Below, piece after piece: positions 1 to 5,939 of a DNA stretch of 7,073 bases. The translations under genes were made by a program, and so were the position numbers. Location of the stretch: assembly GCA_012515695.1 (NCBI GenBank), contig JAAYXX010000082.1, positions 1-7,073 of the forward strand. The letters run 5' to 3'. The DNA comes from Chloroflexota bacterium. Lineage in GTDB: Bacteria > Chloroflexota > Anaerolineae > UBA1429. The first letter of the stretch is position 1. Each line of letters opens with the position of its first letter. The notes beneath the pieces were generated by a model. The model was not told the origin of the DNA, did no database searches, and was given only the letters and a program-made list of their open reading frames with translations.

Positions 1-1814
1 CGCCCATCCTGCACGCTCAGGGCGACGGTGGTGCCGGTGCTGTCGATAATGCGCGCGGGGGCGTCCACCAGTTCATAGGTCCCCGCGTATCGCTCATAGA
101 TGGCGGGGTCTACATCGGCGGCTATCGCGTGGAAATCTACCCTTGCGGGGTCGAACGGCTGGGTTTCGGCCAGGTGGGTCATCTGGTAGGACTGGCACAG
201 GGAGATATACCGCTCGACCAGCGCCGCGCGCTCGGCTTTGGTCATGCGCCCGCCCGCCTCGATCATCGCCCGGTAGGCGCAGATAGACGCTTTTTCCACG
301 CGGGCGCGCACCGCCTCGTCGTCCGCCAGTTCCAGCGCGCGCTGGAAAAGGGCCAACATCTGCCGGGCAATCTCTGGCGTCAGGGCGACATCGTCCGGCG
401 AGGGGAAGCAATCGGGATGGTTCCCCGACTGCCAGGCGTGGTCGTGGAACAGGTCAATGCACTCCAGGATCGGCGCGGCTGCGCCCTGGTAGTGCAGTTG
501 CACAAACTCTTCCAACACGGCGCGGTCATCCAGGGCCGGGTTCCAGAGCAAGCGGGCTATGAGATAGTTCCGCAGGTCAGACAGCTCGCCCGATAGCCCG
601 TTCCCGTTAGCCTGCATAAAGACCCCCTTGGCATTGTTGTGCAGGAAATAGCGCACATTGGGGCCGATGCAGCGCAGGTTGGGGAAGGGCAGGTCATAGT
701 GGCGAAAGTTGGTGTTATAGTTCCAGATCCAGATATCATTACAAATCTTGGCCCACTCGGTCATATCCTGATAGAACTCGCGATTACGCGGGCAGGTGGG
801 ATCATCAATGGGGTGGATGGTGCAGCACTCGATACTGCACAACTGTACCTGGACATTGTGCCGGGGACGAATCGTCTTGGGCGGCTTGCGGGTGTACCAA
901 TAGGCCAGCGTGCCGATCTTGACATGGGGATGCACCTGCTCCACCCGCTCAGCCACAGCGTTCACAAAGGCCAGTTGCGCCCCCATCGGCGTGCCCTCGC
1001 GCTGGTTGATCGCCTCGCACACCTCGCAGCGGCAATAGCGGTCGGTGTCTGCCTGGCTCACGCTGACGTTCTGTGCCTCGGGGTGTTCGTTCAGATAGCG
1101 GATCACGGCCTCGGCGGAAATACGGATCACGTCGGGGTTGGTCACGCAGAATTGCGGCCCCCCGCCGTGGGTGTTGGTGTCGCGCACGCCGTCCACCAGC
1201 GCGTAATATTCGGGATGGGCCGCCCCGTACTCGCTGAACGGCATCAGCCAATGGAACGTGTGGTTGATGAGCGACTGGCCGGTTTTGCCGCCCAGCCGCG
1301 CCTCGGTGGGCACGGTGTTCACCCGCAGGCGAGCCGCAAATTCGGGATGCTCGCTATTCTCCCGGTAATAGCTCCACCGGAAGGAAAACGGCGGGTGGTA
1401 GTGGGTCGTCCCGCACGGAATGCGGGCGTCTGCCGCGTCGGGGATATGGGTGTGGTCGTAGGTGAGGAACCGCACCCCCAGGTAATCCTCCAGGAATTGA
1501 TAGACCGCGTAGAGCGTACCGCGCGGCCTGCCGCCGACAAGGGTGATCCTGGCGCGATCTATGGTGATCTGGAAATCCTCTTCCTCCAGTGCGTCCAGGT
1601 TGACGGTCAACCCGCTGACGTCGAGGCTGGCGCTGGGGCCGATGTAGACATGGCGCGCAGGCTGCTCCGCGTGGTAGCGAATGGGCAGTTGGATGCGGGT
1701 GGCCTGGGCGAACAGACGTTGGAACTCTTCCGCCGCGTACCGTTCGGCGGGGATGGCATCGGGGCTGAGGATGATATCCCAATGGCGCAGGTCTGTGCAG
1801 TGCAGGCTTTCCAT
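1..1814 (-). CDS. DUF4838 / alpha-glucuronidase-like protein, partial (C-terminus off the left edge)
   Basis: An open minus-strand frame of 604 codons starts at ATG 1814 and reaches the window edge without a stop. It starts 6 nt after a strong Shine-Dalgarno site (1821-1831). Residues about 12-125 look like the N-terminal domain shared with GH67 alpha-glucuronidases, including GGRPRGTLYAVYQFLEDYLG (94-113). Residues about 150-430 match the DUF4838 pattern: VSVSQADTD (250-258) followed by a C-x-C-x2-C cluster (C261, C263, C266), further cysteines (326, 330, 331, 341), WIWNYNTN (362-369), then GVFMQ and LRNYLIARLLWNP (414-426). A helical stretch follows. At 573-604 YERYAGTYEL begins what may be a DUF3471-like beta domain. 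No signal peptide is visible, so the protein is probably cytoplasmic. The family is taken to act on carbohydrates; substrate and catalysis are not established here. The long plus-strand open frames opposite are shadows. Confidence 0.87.
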   Translation of the reverse strand, partial: MESLHCTDLRHWDIILSPDAIPAERYAAEEFQRLFAQATRIQLPIRYHAEQPARHVYIGPSASLDVSGLTVNLDALEEEDFQITIDRARITLVGGRPRGTLYAVYQFLEDYLGVRFLTYDHTHIPDAADARIPCGTTHYHPPFSFRWSYYRENSEHPEFAARLRVNTVPTEARLGGKTGQSLINHTFHWLMPFSEYGAAHPEYYALVDGVRDTNTHGGGPQFCVTNPDVIRISAEAVIRYLNEHPEAQNVSVSQADTDRYCRCEVCEAINQREGTPMGAQLAFVNAVAERVEQVHPHVKIGTLAYWYTRKPPKTIRPRHNVQVQLCSIECCTIHPIDDPTCPRNREFYQDMTEWAKICNDIWIWNYNTNFRHYDLPFPNLRCIGPNVRYFLHNNAKGVFMQANGNGLSGELSDLRNYLIARLLWNPALDDRAVLEEFVQLHYQGAAAPILECIDLFHDHAWQSGNHPDCFPSPDDVALTPEIARQMLALFQRALELADDEAVRARVEKASICAYRAMIEAGGRMTKAERAALVERYISLCQSYQMTHLAETQPFDPARVDFHAIAADVDPAIYERYAGTYELVDAPARIIDSTGTTVALSVQDG

Positions 1815-1820
1815 GATAGG

Positions 1821-1831
1821 CCCTTCCTCCC
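1821..1831 (-). promoter_or_regulatory. Ribosome binding site of the DUF4838 gene
   Basis: Read on the minus strand this is GGGAGGAAGGG, ending 6 nt before ATG 1814. It fixes the start of the DUF4838 gene and argues against any upstream extension. Confidence 0.8.
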
Positions 1832-1868
1832 TTGCAGGTTGGCAGAACAGTCTCTAGAACAGCACTAC

Positions 1869-1879
1869 TGAACAGTTCA
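1869..1879. repeat. Palindrome TGAAC-A-GTTCA, candidate operator
   Basis: A perfect 5+1+5 palindrome lies about 55-65 bp before the DUF4838 start codon, downstream of its candidate promoter. That position and symmetry would suit a repressor site. No regulator gene is in the window, and a repeat this short can occur by chance. Confidence 0.3.
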
Positions 1880-1894
1880 CAGCGGCTGCGGTCG

Positions 1895-1927
1895 TGTGGG
1901 TACTACAAACTGGCACGAGAACCCACA
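1895..1927. repeat. Inverted repeat TGTGGGT...ACCCACA
   Basis: Perfect 7-bp arms at 1895-1901 and 1921-1927 are separated by 19 nt. Outer bases GGCTG (1884-1888) and CAGCC (1926-1930) could extend the pairing across a bulge. It lies at the start of the predicted DUF4838 transcript, so it could form a 5' leader stem or be a protein-binding site. Confidence 0.3.
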
Positions 1928-1930
1928 GCC

Positions 1931-1960
1931 AATATACACCACAAGCCCTGCCAGCCGCAA
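1931..1960 (-). promoter_or_regulatory. Candidate promoter of the DUF4838 gene
   Basis: On the minus strand TTGCGG (1960-1955) and TATATT (1936-1931) are spaced by 18 bp. The -10 matches the sigma-70 consensus at 5 of 6 positions, the -35 at 3 of 6. Transcription would begin near 1924, giving a leader of about 110 nt. Confidence 0.35.
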
Positions 1961-1969
1961 GGGGCGATT

Positions 1970-1991
1970 CCGCCTGCCTGTGCTCAGGCGG
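1970..1991. repeat. GC-rich hairpin CCGCCTG-loop-CAGGCGG
   Basis: A perfect 7-bp stem (1970-1976 with 1985-1991) encloses an 8-nt loop. Two alternatives compete for the same bases: GCCTG-TGCT-CAGGC (1976-1989), and CAGCCGC (1952-1958) with GCGGCTG (1988-1994). No T-tract follows on either strand, so a simple intrinsic terminator is unlikely. It lies between the two divergent promoters. Confidence 0.35.
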
Positions 1992-2036
1992 CTGACGCGC
2001 AGCCTAGCGGTTCCGTACCTTTTGAGAGGCATATCG

Positions 2037-2050
2037 ATGCTTACAAGCAT
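2037..2050. repeat. Palindrome ATGCTT-AC-AAGCAT, candidate operator
   Basis: A perfect 6-bp inverted repeat with a 2-nt spacer ends 2 bp before the candidate -35 of the ABC operon. This is a typical place for an activator or repressor dimer to bind. The regulator is unknown and not encoded here. Confidence 0.4.
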
Positions 2051-2052
2051 GT

Positions 2053-2081
2053 TTGCCCTCATTTGACAGGCTATTTATAAT
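2053..2081 (+). promoter_or_regulatory. Candidate promoter of the ABC exporter operon
   Basis: A perfect TATAAT -10 (2076-2081) stands 17 bp after TTGCCC (2053-2058), which matches the -35 consensus at 3 of 6 positions. A perfect TTGACA at 2063-2068 is only 7 bp from the TATAAT and cannot pair with it. Transcription would start near 2088, leaving a leader of about 59 nt. Confidence 0.5.
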
Positions 2082-2137
2082 GGACGGCAGTCTATTTCCC
2101 AATTGTACTACCCCCCATACCTGGTCGTTGCCATTTC

Positions 2138-2143
2138 GGAGGG
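2138..2143 (+). promoter_or_regulatory. Ribosome binding site of the ABC ATPase gene
   Basis: GGAGGG lies 3 nt before ATG 2147. The spacing is short but usable, and no other start nearby has a comparable site. Confidence 0.6.
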
Positions 2144-2146
2144 ACT

Positions 2147-3112
2147 ATGCAACCACCCAACTCGCTCGTTATCGAGACACACGACCTGGCCAAATCCTAC
2201 AACGGTATACACGCCCTGCGCTCGTTAAACCTGCGAGTGCCCAAGCACTCGATTTTCGGATTCCTGGGGCCGAACGGGGCGGGGAAAACCACCACGATCA
2301 AGCTACTACTGGGTCTGGCGCGCCCCACCGCAGGCAGTGCCTCGATCCTTGGTTACGATGTGGTGAAGGACAGCCTGGAGATTCGCAAACGAGTCGGCTA
2401 CCTCGCCCAAGACCCGCGCTATTATGAGCACATGACCGCCCGCCAAATCTTGCGCTACACCGCCCACTTTTTCTTTCGTGGGCCGCAGGACAAGATCGAG
2501 GAGCGGATTGACGAGACCCTGACGCTGGTGGGGATGGACGACAAGGCCGACCGCCTGGTAAAGGGCTTTTCGGGCGGCGAGCGCCAGCGTCTGGGCATTG
2601 CCCAGGCACAGATCAACCATCCGGATTTGCTGATTCTGGACGAGCCTGCTGCCTCCCTGGACCCCCAGGGACGGCACGACGTGCTGGAAGTCATGGAGCG
2701 GCTGCGCGAGCACACCACCATCTTTTATTCGACCCACATCCTCAGCGATGTGCAGCGGGTGAGCGATATGGTCGCTATCCTCCAGCATGGACAGTTGGTA
2801 GCCCAGGCATCCATCGAGCAATTGCTGGCGAGCAGCGGCACGACCATCTATACCCTGACACTCCGGGGGGACGCAAGCGCCATCCAGACGCAGGTGGCAG
2901 CTCAGCCCTGGGTATCGGCGATCCAGGTAATGCCCGGCGACGACCTGACCACCTGGCAAGTCACAGTCACCGACGAGACAGCAGCCGAGGAACGCCTGCT
3001 ACGGCTGGTGCTCGCGGATGAGCGCGTGTACGTGCGAGAGTTTGGCCGCAAAAAGTACGATCTGGAAAACGTCTTTCTAGGGCTGACGGGAGGGCAAGGT
3101 CATGGAAAGTAA
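2147..3112 (+). CDS. ABC-2 exporter ATP-binding protein
   Basis: This 321-aa protein is the nucleotide-binding subunit of an ABC exporter, hydrolysing ATP at the cytoplasmic face for the permease encoded just downstream. All motifs are intact: Walker A GPNGAGKTT (41-49), Q-loop Q88, signature FSGGERQR (141-148), Walker B LLILDEP (161-167), D-loop ASLD (169-172) and switch H197. Residues about 225-315 form a C-terminal domain ending in LENVFLGLT (306-314), as in DUF4162-type tails of ABC-2 ATPases (CcmA/DrrA/NatA-like). The length is usual for that group. The start is supported by GGAGGG upstream. The gene overlaps the permease gene by 11 bp, implying co-transcription and probably coupled translation. 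The substrate (drug, lipid, ion or peptide) cannot be read from the sequence. Confidence 0.95.
   Translation: MQPPNSLVIETHDLAKSYNGIHALRSLNLRVPKHSIFGFLGPNGAGKTTTIKLLLGLARPTAGSASILGYDVVKDSLEIRKRVGYLAQDPRYYEHMTARQILRYTAHFFFRGPQDKIEERIDETLTLVGMDDKADRLVKGFSGGERQRLGIAQAQINHPDLLILDEPAASLDPQGRHDVLEVMERLREHTTIFYSTHILSDVQRVSDMVAILQHGQLVAQASIEQLLASSGTTIYTLTLRGDASAIQTQVAAQPWVSAIQVMPGDDLTTWQVTVTDETAAEERLLRLVLADERVYVREFGRKKYDLENVFLGLTGGQGHGK
3088..3094 (+). promoter_or_regulatory. Ribosome binding site of the permease gene
   Basis: GGGAGGG inside the last codons of the ATPase gene lies 7 nt before ATG 3102. It supports the overlapping permease start. Confidence 0.75.
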
Positions 3113-3905
3113 CCACGTATTCCAACCGGCCTCAGGACAGGGGTGGCGCGCAGGTCTGGGGAACATGCTCCGCAAAGAGTTGCACGATTGGTGGGGCACG
3201 CGCAATTGGATCAAGCAGACGCTCATTTGGCTGGTTATCGTGAACGGCATTCTGGCAACAGTACTCTTTGTGGCGCCCACGCGAGACTCCAGCGGGATTC
3301 TTACACCTGACGTTGGCCCGATCCTCTTTTTCACGATTGGGGGCATAGCGTTGTCCATCGGCACCATCCTCCTGGCGCAGGATGAGGTCATCGGCGAGAA
3401 AAGGGCGGGCACCGCCGCCTGGGTCTTGACCAAGCCGGCGTCACGCAGCGCCTTTATCCTGTCCAAGTTGCTGGCGAACGCCCTCGGTATCCTGGTGATG
3501 ATGGTGTTGTTCCAGGGGGCGGCGGGCTATGCACTGATGTCCATCGCCCAGGGTAGTGCGCTGCCCGTTGGCCCCTATCTGCTGGCCCTGCTCCTGCTCT
3601 TCCTGAGCCTGATGTTCTACCTGACCCTGGGAATCATGCTGGGCACGCTGTTTGACAAGGGTGGCCCGGTCATCGGCATCCCCATGATCCTCGTGTTCAC
3701 CTACCAGTTGGCCGGGGCTGTTCCTCTGCTGGGCCAGGTCATGCCCTGGAAATTGGCCGTGCAGAACAGTCCGAATTCCTCCCTGGCCGTGGCGCTGATC
3801 GCAGGACAGCCCTTGCCCTCGCTGGTCCCCGTTGTCGCGACGCTGATCTGGTGCGCGCTGTTCATTGGGACGGCAATCTGGCGCTTTGAGCGGGAAGCCT
3901 TTTGA
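3102..3905 (+). CDS. ABC-2 type transporter permease
   Basis: This 267-aa integral membrane protein is the transmembrane subunit partnering the upstream ATPase. About six hydrophobic segments are visible: roughly 40-58, 71-92, 122-148, 155-183, 188-210 and 238-260. The stretch EKRAGTAAWVLTKPASRSAF (99-118), followed by ILSK, is the conserved cytoplasmic motif of ABC-2 permeases between the second and third segments. The N-terminal 35 residues, with RKELHDWWGTRN (24-35), resemble the amphipathic coupling region of these proteins. The start is supported by its own ribosome binding site and the 11-bp overlap with the ATPase gene. One ATPase plus one permease of this size suggests a transporter with two copies of each. 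The substrate is unknown. Confidence 0.9.
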   Translation: MESNHVFQPASGQGWRAGLGNMLRKELHDWWGTRNWIKQTLIWLVIVNGILATVLFVAPTRDSSGILTPDVGPILFFTIGGIALSIGTILLAQDEVIGEKRAGTAAWVLTKPASRSAFILSKLLANALGILVMMVLFQGAAGYALMSIAQGSALPVGPYLLALLLLFLSLMFYLTLGIMLGTLFDKGGPVIGIPMILVFTYQLAGAVPLLGQVMPWKLAVQNSPNSSLAVALIAGQPLPSLVPVVATLIWCALFIGTAIWRFEREAF

Positions 3906-3941
3906 TCGGGGCGTTCACCCCCATCTACACAAGACAGCGAA

Positions 3942-3975
3942 CAGCCCTTATCCCTTGATCTGGTGATAAGGGCTG
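3942..3975. terminator. Stem-loop between convergent genes, candidate bidirectional terminator
   Basis: CAGCCCTTATC (3942-3952) and GATAAGGGCTG (3965-3975) form a perfect 11-bp stem with a 12-nt loop, 36 bp after the permease stop and 45 bp before the end of the opposing gene. The plus-strand tail is only CTTTAAA and the minus-strand tail TGTTC, so the T-tract is weak. The position still favours a shared terminator. Confidence 0.6.
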
Positions 3976-4020
3976 CTTTAAACGCTGTACGAGTGATGCT
4001 GCCGGACAATCACCCCACTG

Positions 4021-5136
4021 TCAGGCACTCAACCCCGCCAGCAGCGCCCGCCAGCCGGGAGTGTCGTGCAGGGGCCGCAGGTGCTCCGTCGTTTCGAGCT
4101 GCTCCCGGCTCACCGCGCCCCGGTCGAGCGCCTGCCGCAAATAGCGCAGCGCCGTCTCCGTCTGTCCCGCTGCCGCCGCAGCCTGGGCAGCGCCCCAATA
4201 GACCCAGCCCCCTTGTGCGCCCGCCGCCAAGGCGCGCTCGAACCACTCCAGCGCGTCGGCATACTCGCCACGTTGCAAGCGCACGTTGCCGTTTATCGCC
4301 AGATTGATCGTCTCGTCGAACCAGGCGAACAGGGGCGCATACTCGCTTTCCAGCGCAAACCCCGCCTTGAGCGCCGTGGCAACAGAGGGCGCGTTCGCGG
4401 CATAGCAGTGCCAGCCCAGGCGGCGAATACCTCGCGTGCGAGCCTGCTCGGCCAGGGCGCAAGCCATCCACGTGCCCAACCCCTGCCGCCGATAGCCCTC
4501 CCGCGTGGCGATGCCCACTTCGCAGCGGTCGCCCGTGTTGTACTCGGACAGACACCAGCCCACCAACTCGTCGCCGCGCACCAGGCAAACGCCAAAGCTG
4601 TGGGCTAGAAAATCCTCCATCGAAGGGCGCTCGGAGCACATTTCCTCCCGCAGTTCGTCCAGGTGGCGCAGGTGCGTTTCGGCCAGCAGTGCGCGATCCA
4701 CCATGCGCGGCGTCACACCATCGGGCAGCGGGCGCGAGGGTTGCGGGCGCTGGTCATGCTGCAAGCGCAAGGCATAGTAGTGGTAGTAGTCGAACATGGG
4801 GTGCTTGCCCGCCAACACTTGCTCGACGAGGGCACGCTGCCAGTCATCGGGAGCATAGGCCAGCGTAAACCCCCAGCTTCCAGCGGCCAACCCCTGCGGG
4901 TAGACCTGCTCAGCAAAGAGGCGGCGCAGCGCGGCGAGTGTTCCATCGCGCTGCTGGCCCGCCAGGTAAAAGCGATACCCGCAGCGCACAAGGGCCGCGC
5001 GCGGGTGGGCCGGGTCATCTGCATACACCTGCCCGGCGGCGTCTCCCGCCAGGACGGCGGCCACAGCCAGGTGACAGCCCATGTCGGCAAAGAGCGGCGC
5101 GACCTGCCAATAGGCACTCGGCGCGAGTTTGTGCAT
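4021..5136 (-). CDS. GNAT acetyltransferase (GNAT_acetyltran / ZmaR-like type) with C-terminal TPR-like region
   Basis: This 371-aa protein probably transfers an acetyl group from acetyl-CoA to an unknown small-molecule amine. The first part contains GQVYADDPAHPRAALV (35-50), recalling the N-terminal domain of the GNAT_acetyltran family (PF12746), which includes the zwittermicin resistance protein ZmaR. The GNAT fold follows: EVGIAT (206-211), the acetyl-CoA loop RRQGLG (216-221), and W242, C244, N248, S251 and GF (259-260). Residues about 277-341 carry two TPR-like helix pairs (LQRGEYADALEWFERAL; AAAAAGQTETALRYLRQAL) and a short tail to the end. ATG 5136 was chosen because GAGGA lies 8 nt upstream; the frame could extend to 5304 but that would overlap the divergent gene. 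The family call is from memory of the motifs; the substrate is unknown. Confidence 0.85.
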   Translation of the reverse strand: MHKLAPSAYWQVAPLFADMGCHLAVAAVLAGDAAGQVYADDPAHPRAALVRCGYRFYLAGQQRDGTLAALRRLFAEQVYPQGLAAGSWGFTLAYAPDDWQRALVEQVLAGKHPMFDYYHYYALRLQHDQRPQPSRPLPDGVTPRMVDRALLAETHLRHLDELREEMCSERPSMEDFLAHSFGVCLVRGDELVGWCLSEYNTGDRCEVGIATREGYRRQGLGTWMACALAEQARTRGIRRLGWHCYAANAPSVATALKAGFALESEYAPLFAWFDETINLAINGNVRLQRGEYADALEWFERALAAGAQGGWVYWGAAQAAAAAGQTETALRYLRQALDRGAVSREQLETTEHLRPLHDTPGWRALLAGLSA

Positions 5137-5144
5137 GGTGATGG

Positions 5145-5149
5145 TCCTC
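5145..5149 (-). promoter_or_regulatory. Ribosome binding site deciding the start of the GNAT-TPR gene
   Basis: GAGGA on the minus strand lies 8 nt before ATG 5136. The open frame continues upstream to 5304, so this site is the main reason for choosing the shorter 371-aa product. Confidence 0.65.
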
Positions 5150-5162
5150 GATTCTTGCGGGC

Positions 5163-5190
5163 TTGCGCTGTCCCCCGCGGTGGGTATACT
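5163..5190 (+). promoter_or_regulatory. Candidate promoter of the 181-aa GNAT gene
   Basis: TTGCGC (5163-5168) and TATACT (5185-5190) are spaced by 16 bp. The -10 matches consensus at 5 of 6 positions and the -35 at 3 of 6. Transcription would start near 5197, about 70 nt before ATG 5266. Confidence 0.4.
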
Positions 5191-5220
5191 TGCGCCAGTT
5201 CGAGCGCGATGGCAAAAACT

Positions 5221-5250
5221 ATCGTACCACACAGACAGCACGCATGTCCA
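5221..5250 (-). promoter_or_regulatory. Candidate promoter of the GNAT-TPR gene
   Basis: On the minus strand TGGACA (5250-5245) and TACGAT (5226-5221) are spaced by 18 bp, matching consensus at 5 and 4 of 6 positions. Transcription would start near 5214, so this promoter and the plus-strand one would face each other with overlapping transcripts. This is a prediction by eye only. Confidence 0.3.
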
Positions 5251-5256
5251 CTGGTT

Positions 5257-5262
5257 GGAGAG
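5257..5262 (+). promoter_or_regulatory. Ribosome binding site deciding the start of the 181-aa GNAT gene
   Basis: GGAGAG lies 3 nt before ATG 5266. The same frame is open back to 4663, but that stretch is antisense to the GNAT-TPR gene. This site and the conserved-looking MEYRTL start support the short product. Confidence 0.65.
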
Positions 5263-5265
5263 ATT

Positions 5266-5811
5266 ATGGAATACCGTACCCTGTCCAGAGCCGAGATCGG
5301 CCAACTCGCGCAGCTAGACCGCACCGAGACCGTCGAACGCATATACTATCCACGCGACGGAACGCTCGTCTTGGAGCAAGAGCATTGGGATGTGCCAGAC
5401 TGGAGCGCCGCCGAAAAACAGCAGCGCATCGCCGAATTGCAGGCCCTCTATGATCGGGGCGCGACCTTCTGGGGGGCCTATCACCAATCTCTATTGGTAG
5501 GCATGGCCGCGCTGGAACACCGGCCCCTGCCGAGTGGCGTTAGGCGGCTGAACCTGGCCGGGCTGTGGGTGAGCCGCGCCTATCGCGGGCAGGGTGTTGG
5601 TCGCGCGCTCGTCCGGCTGGCGGCGCAAGCGGCGCGCACTCGCGGGGCGCGCACCTTGTACGTCTCGGCCACCCCCTCTGAACACACGATTCACTTTTAC
5701 CTGTCGGTGGGGTTTCGGCTGGCTGCTCTTATCGACCCGGAACTGTTCGCCAGGGAGCCAGAAGACATCCATCTAGAATGGAACTTGCAGGACGAGGCGG
5801 GGGTCTCATAG
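5266..5811 (+). CDS. GNAT family N-acetyltransferase
   Basis: This 181-aa protein has the size and motif order of a single-domain GNAT acetyltransferase, transferring acetyl from acetyl-CoA to an unidentified amine. The N-terminus has LDRTETVERIYY (17-28). Strand beta-4 and the acetyl-CoA pyrophosphate loop read LWVSRAYRGQGVGRAL (100-115), with RGQGVG (107-112) matching R/Q-x-x-G-x-G/A. The C-terminal half has LYVSATPSEHTIHFY (131-145), VGF (148-150), and EPEDIHLEWNL (164-174) near the end. I recognise this as a recurrent bacterial GNAT subfamily with DR(S/T)E and SATPS signatures, but know of no characterised substrate. It is divergent from the larger acetyltransferase gene and 129 bp away from it. 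The two proteins look only distantly related. Confidence 0.88.
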   Translation: MEYRTLSRAEIGQLAQLDRTETVERIYYPRDGTLVLEQEHWDVPDWSAAEKQQRIAELQALYDRGATFWGAYHQSLLVGMAALEHRPLPSGVRRLNLAGLWVSRAYRGQGVGRALVRLAAQAARTRGARTLYVSATPSEHTIHFYLSVGFRLAALIDPELFAREPEDIHLEWNLQDEAGVS

Positions 5812-5879
5812 GCGCGATTTATTCGCGATCCTATCAGGACGATTCAACCTGATGAAACCTTATTCATGGGTTCAGCGTC

Positions 5880-5906
5880 TTGCATGGTAGTCGGCTCTGA
5901 TATCTT
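5880..5906 (+). promoter_or_regulatory. Weak candidate promoter of the lipoprotein gene
   Basis: TTGCAT (5880-5885) and TATCTT (5901-5906) are spaced by 15 bp, with an upstream TG (5898-5899) giving an extended -10. Matches to consensus are modest. Confidence 0.25.
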
Positions 5907-5926
5907 ATTTGGCCGTTTCTATACCG

Positions 5927-5933
5927 TAGGAGG
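5927..5933 (+). promoter_or_regulatory. Ribosome binding site of the lipoprotein gene
   Basis: TAGGAGG, a near-perfect Shine-Dalgarno sequence, lies 6 nt before ATG 5940. It is the strongest site in the window and suggests high expression. Confidence 0.8.
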
Positions 5934-5939
5934 ATAAGA

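Larger units (their letters stand above)
1815..2146. other. Divergent intergenic region with regulatory-looking structure
   Basis: This 332-bp stretch separates the divergent DUF4838 and ABC transporter genes. I see no supportable gene: the short open frames have no ribosome binding site and recognisable composition is lacking. It holds a candidate promoter for each direction, a TGAAC-A-GTTCA palindrome, a 7-bp TGTGGGT/ACCCACA inverted repeat, a GC-rich hairpin near the middle, and an ATGCTT-AC-AAGCAT palindrome just upstream of the ABC promoter. No tRNA or recognised riboswitch was found by eye. A small RNA or attenuator cannot be ruled out. Confidence 0.6.
5812..5939. other. Short intergenic gap with weak inverted repeats
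   Basis: The gap between the 181-aa GNAT gene and the lipoprotein gene holds small stems: CGCGA-TTTAT-TCGCG (5814-5828 region), ATCAGG (5833-5838) with CCTGAT (5848-5853), and ATGAA with TTCAT nearby. None has a T-tract, so termination here is uncertain. The two genes may be partly co-transcribed. Confidence 0.3.

Noticed and set aside
639..1871. 410-codon plus-strand open frame (and a 155-codon one at 129-596)
   Set aside because: Both lie antisense to the DUF4838 gene, which has recognisable motifs and a good ribosome binding site. They have no recognisable domain and arise from GC-rich codon bias.
1832..2080. Small plus-strand open frame (82 codons) in the divergent intergenic region
   Set aside because: It has no ribosome binding site and no recognisable composition, and overlaps the candidate promoters and hairpins.
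2063..2081. Perfect TTGACA and TATAAT read as one promoter
   Set aside because: The spacing is only 7 bp, far below the usual 16-18 bp; TTGCCC at 2053-2058 is a better partner.
4663..5265. Upstream extension of the 181-aa GNAT gene to a 382-codon frame
   Set aside because: The extra 201 codons are antisense to the GNAT-TPR gene and show no domain; ATG 5266 has its own ribosome binding site and matches the usual GNAT length.
5137..5304. 56-residue N-terminal extension of the GNAT-TPR protein
   Set aside because: It would overlap the divergent gene, contains no GNAT-like sequence, and the internal ATG 5136 has a well-placed GAGGA site.
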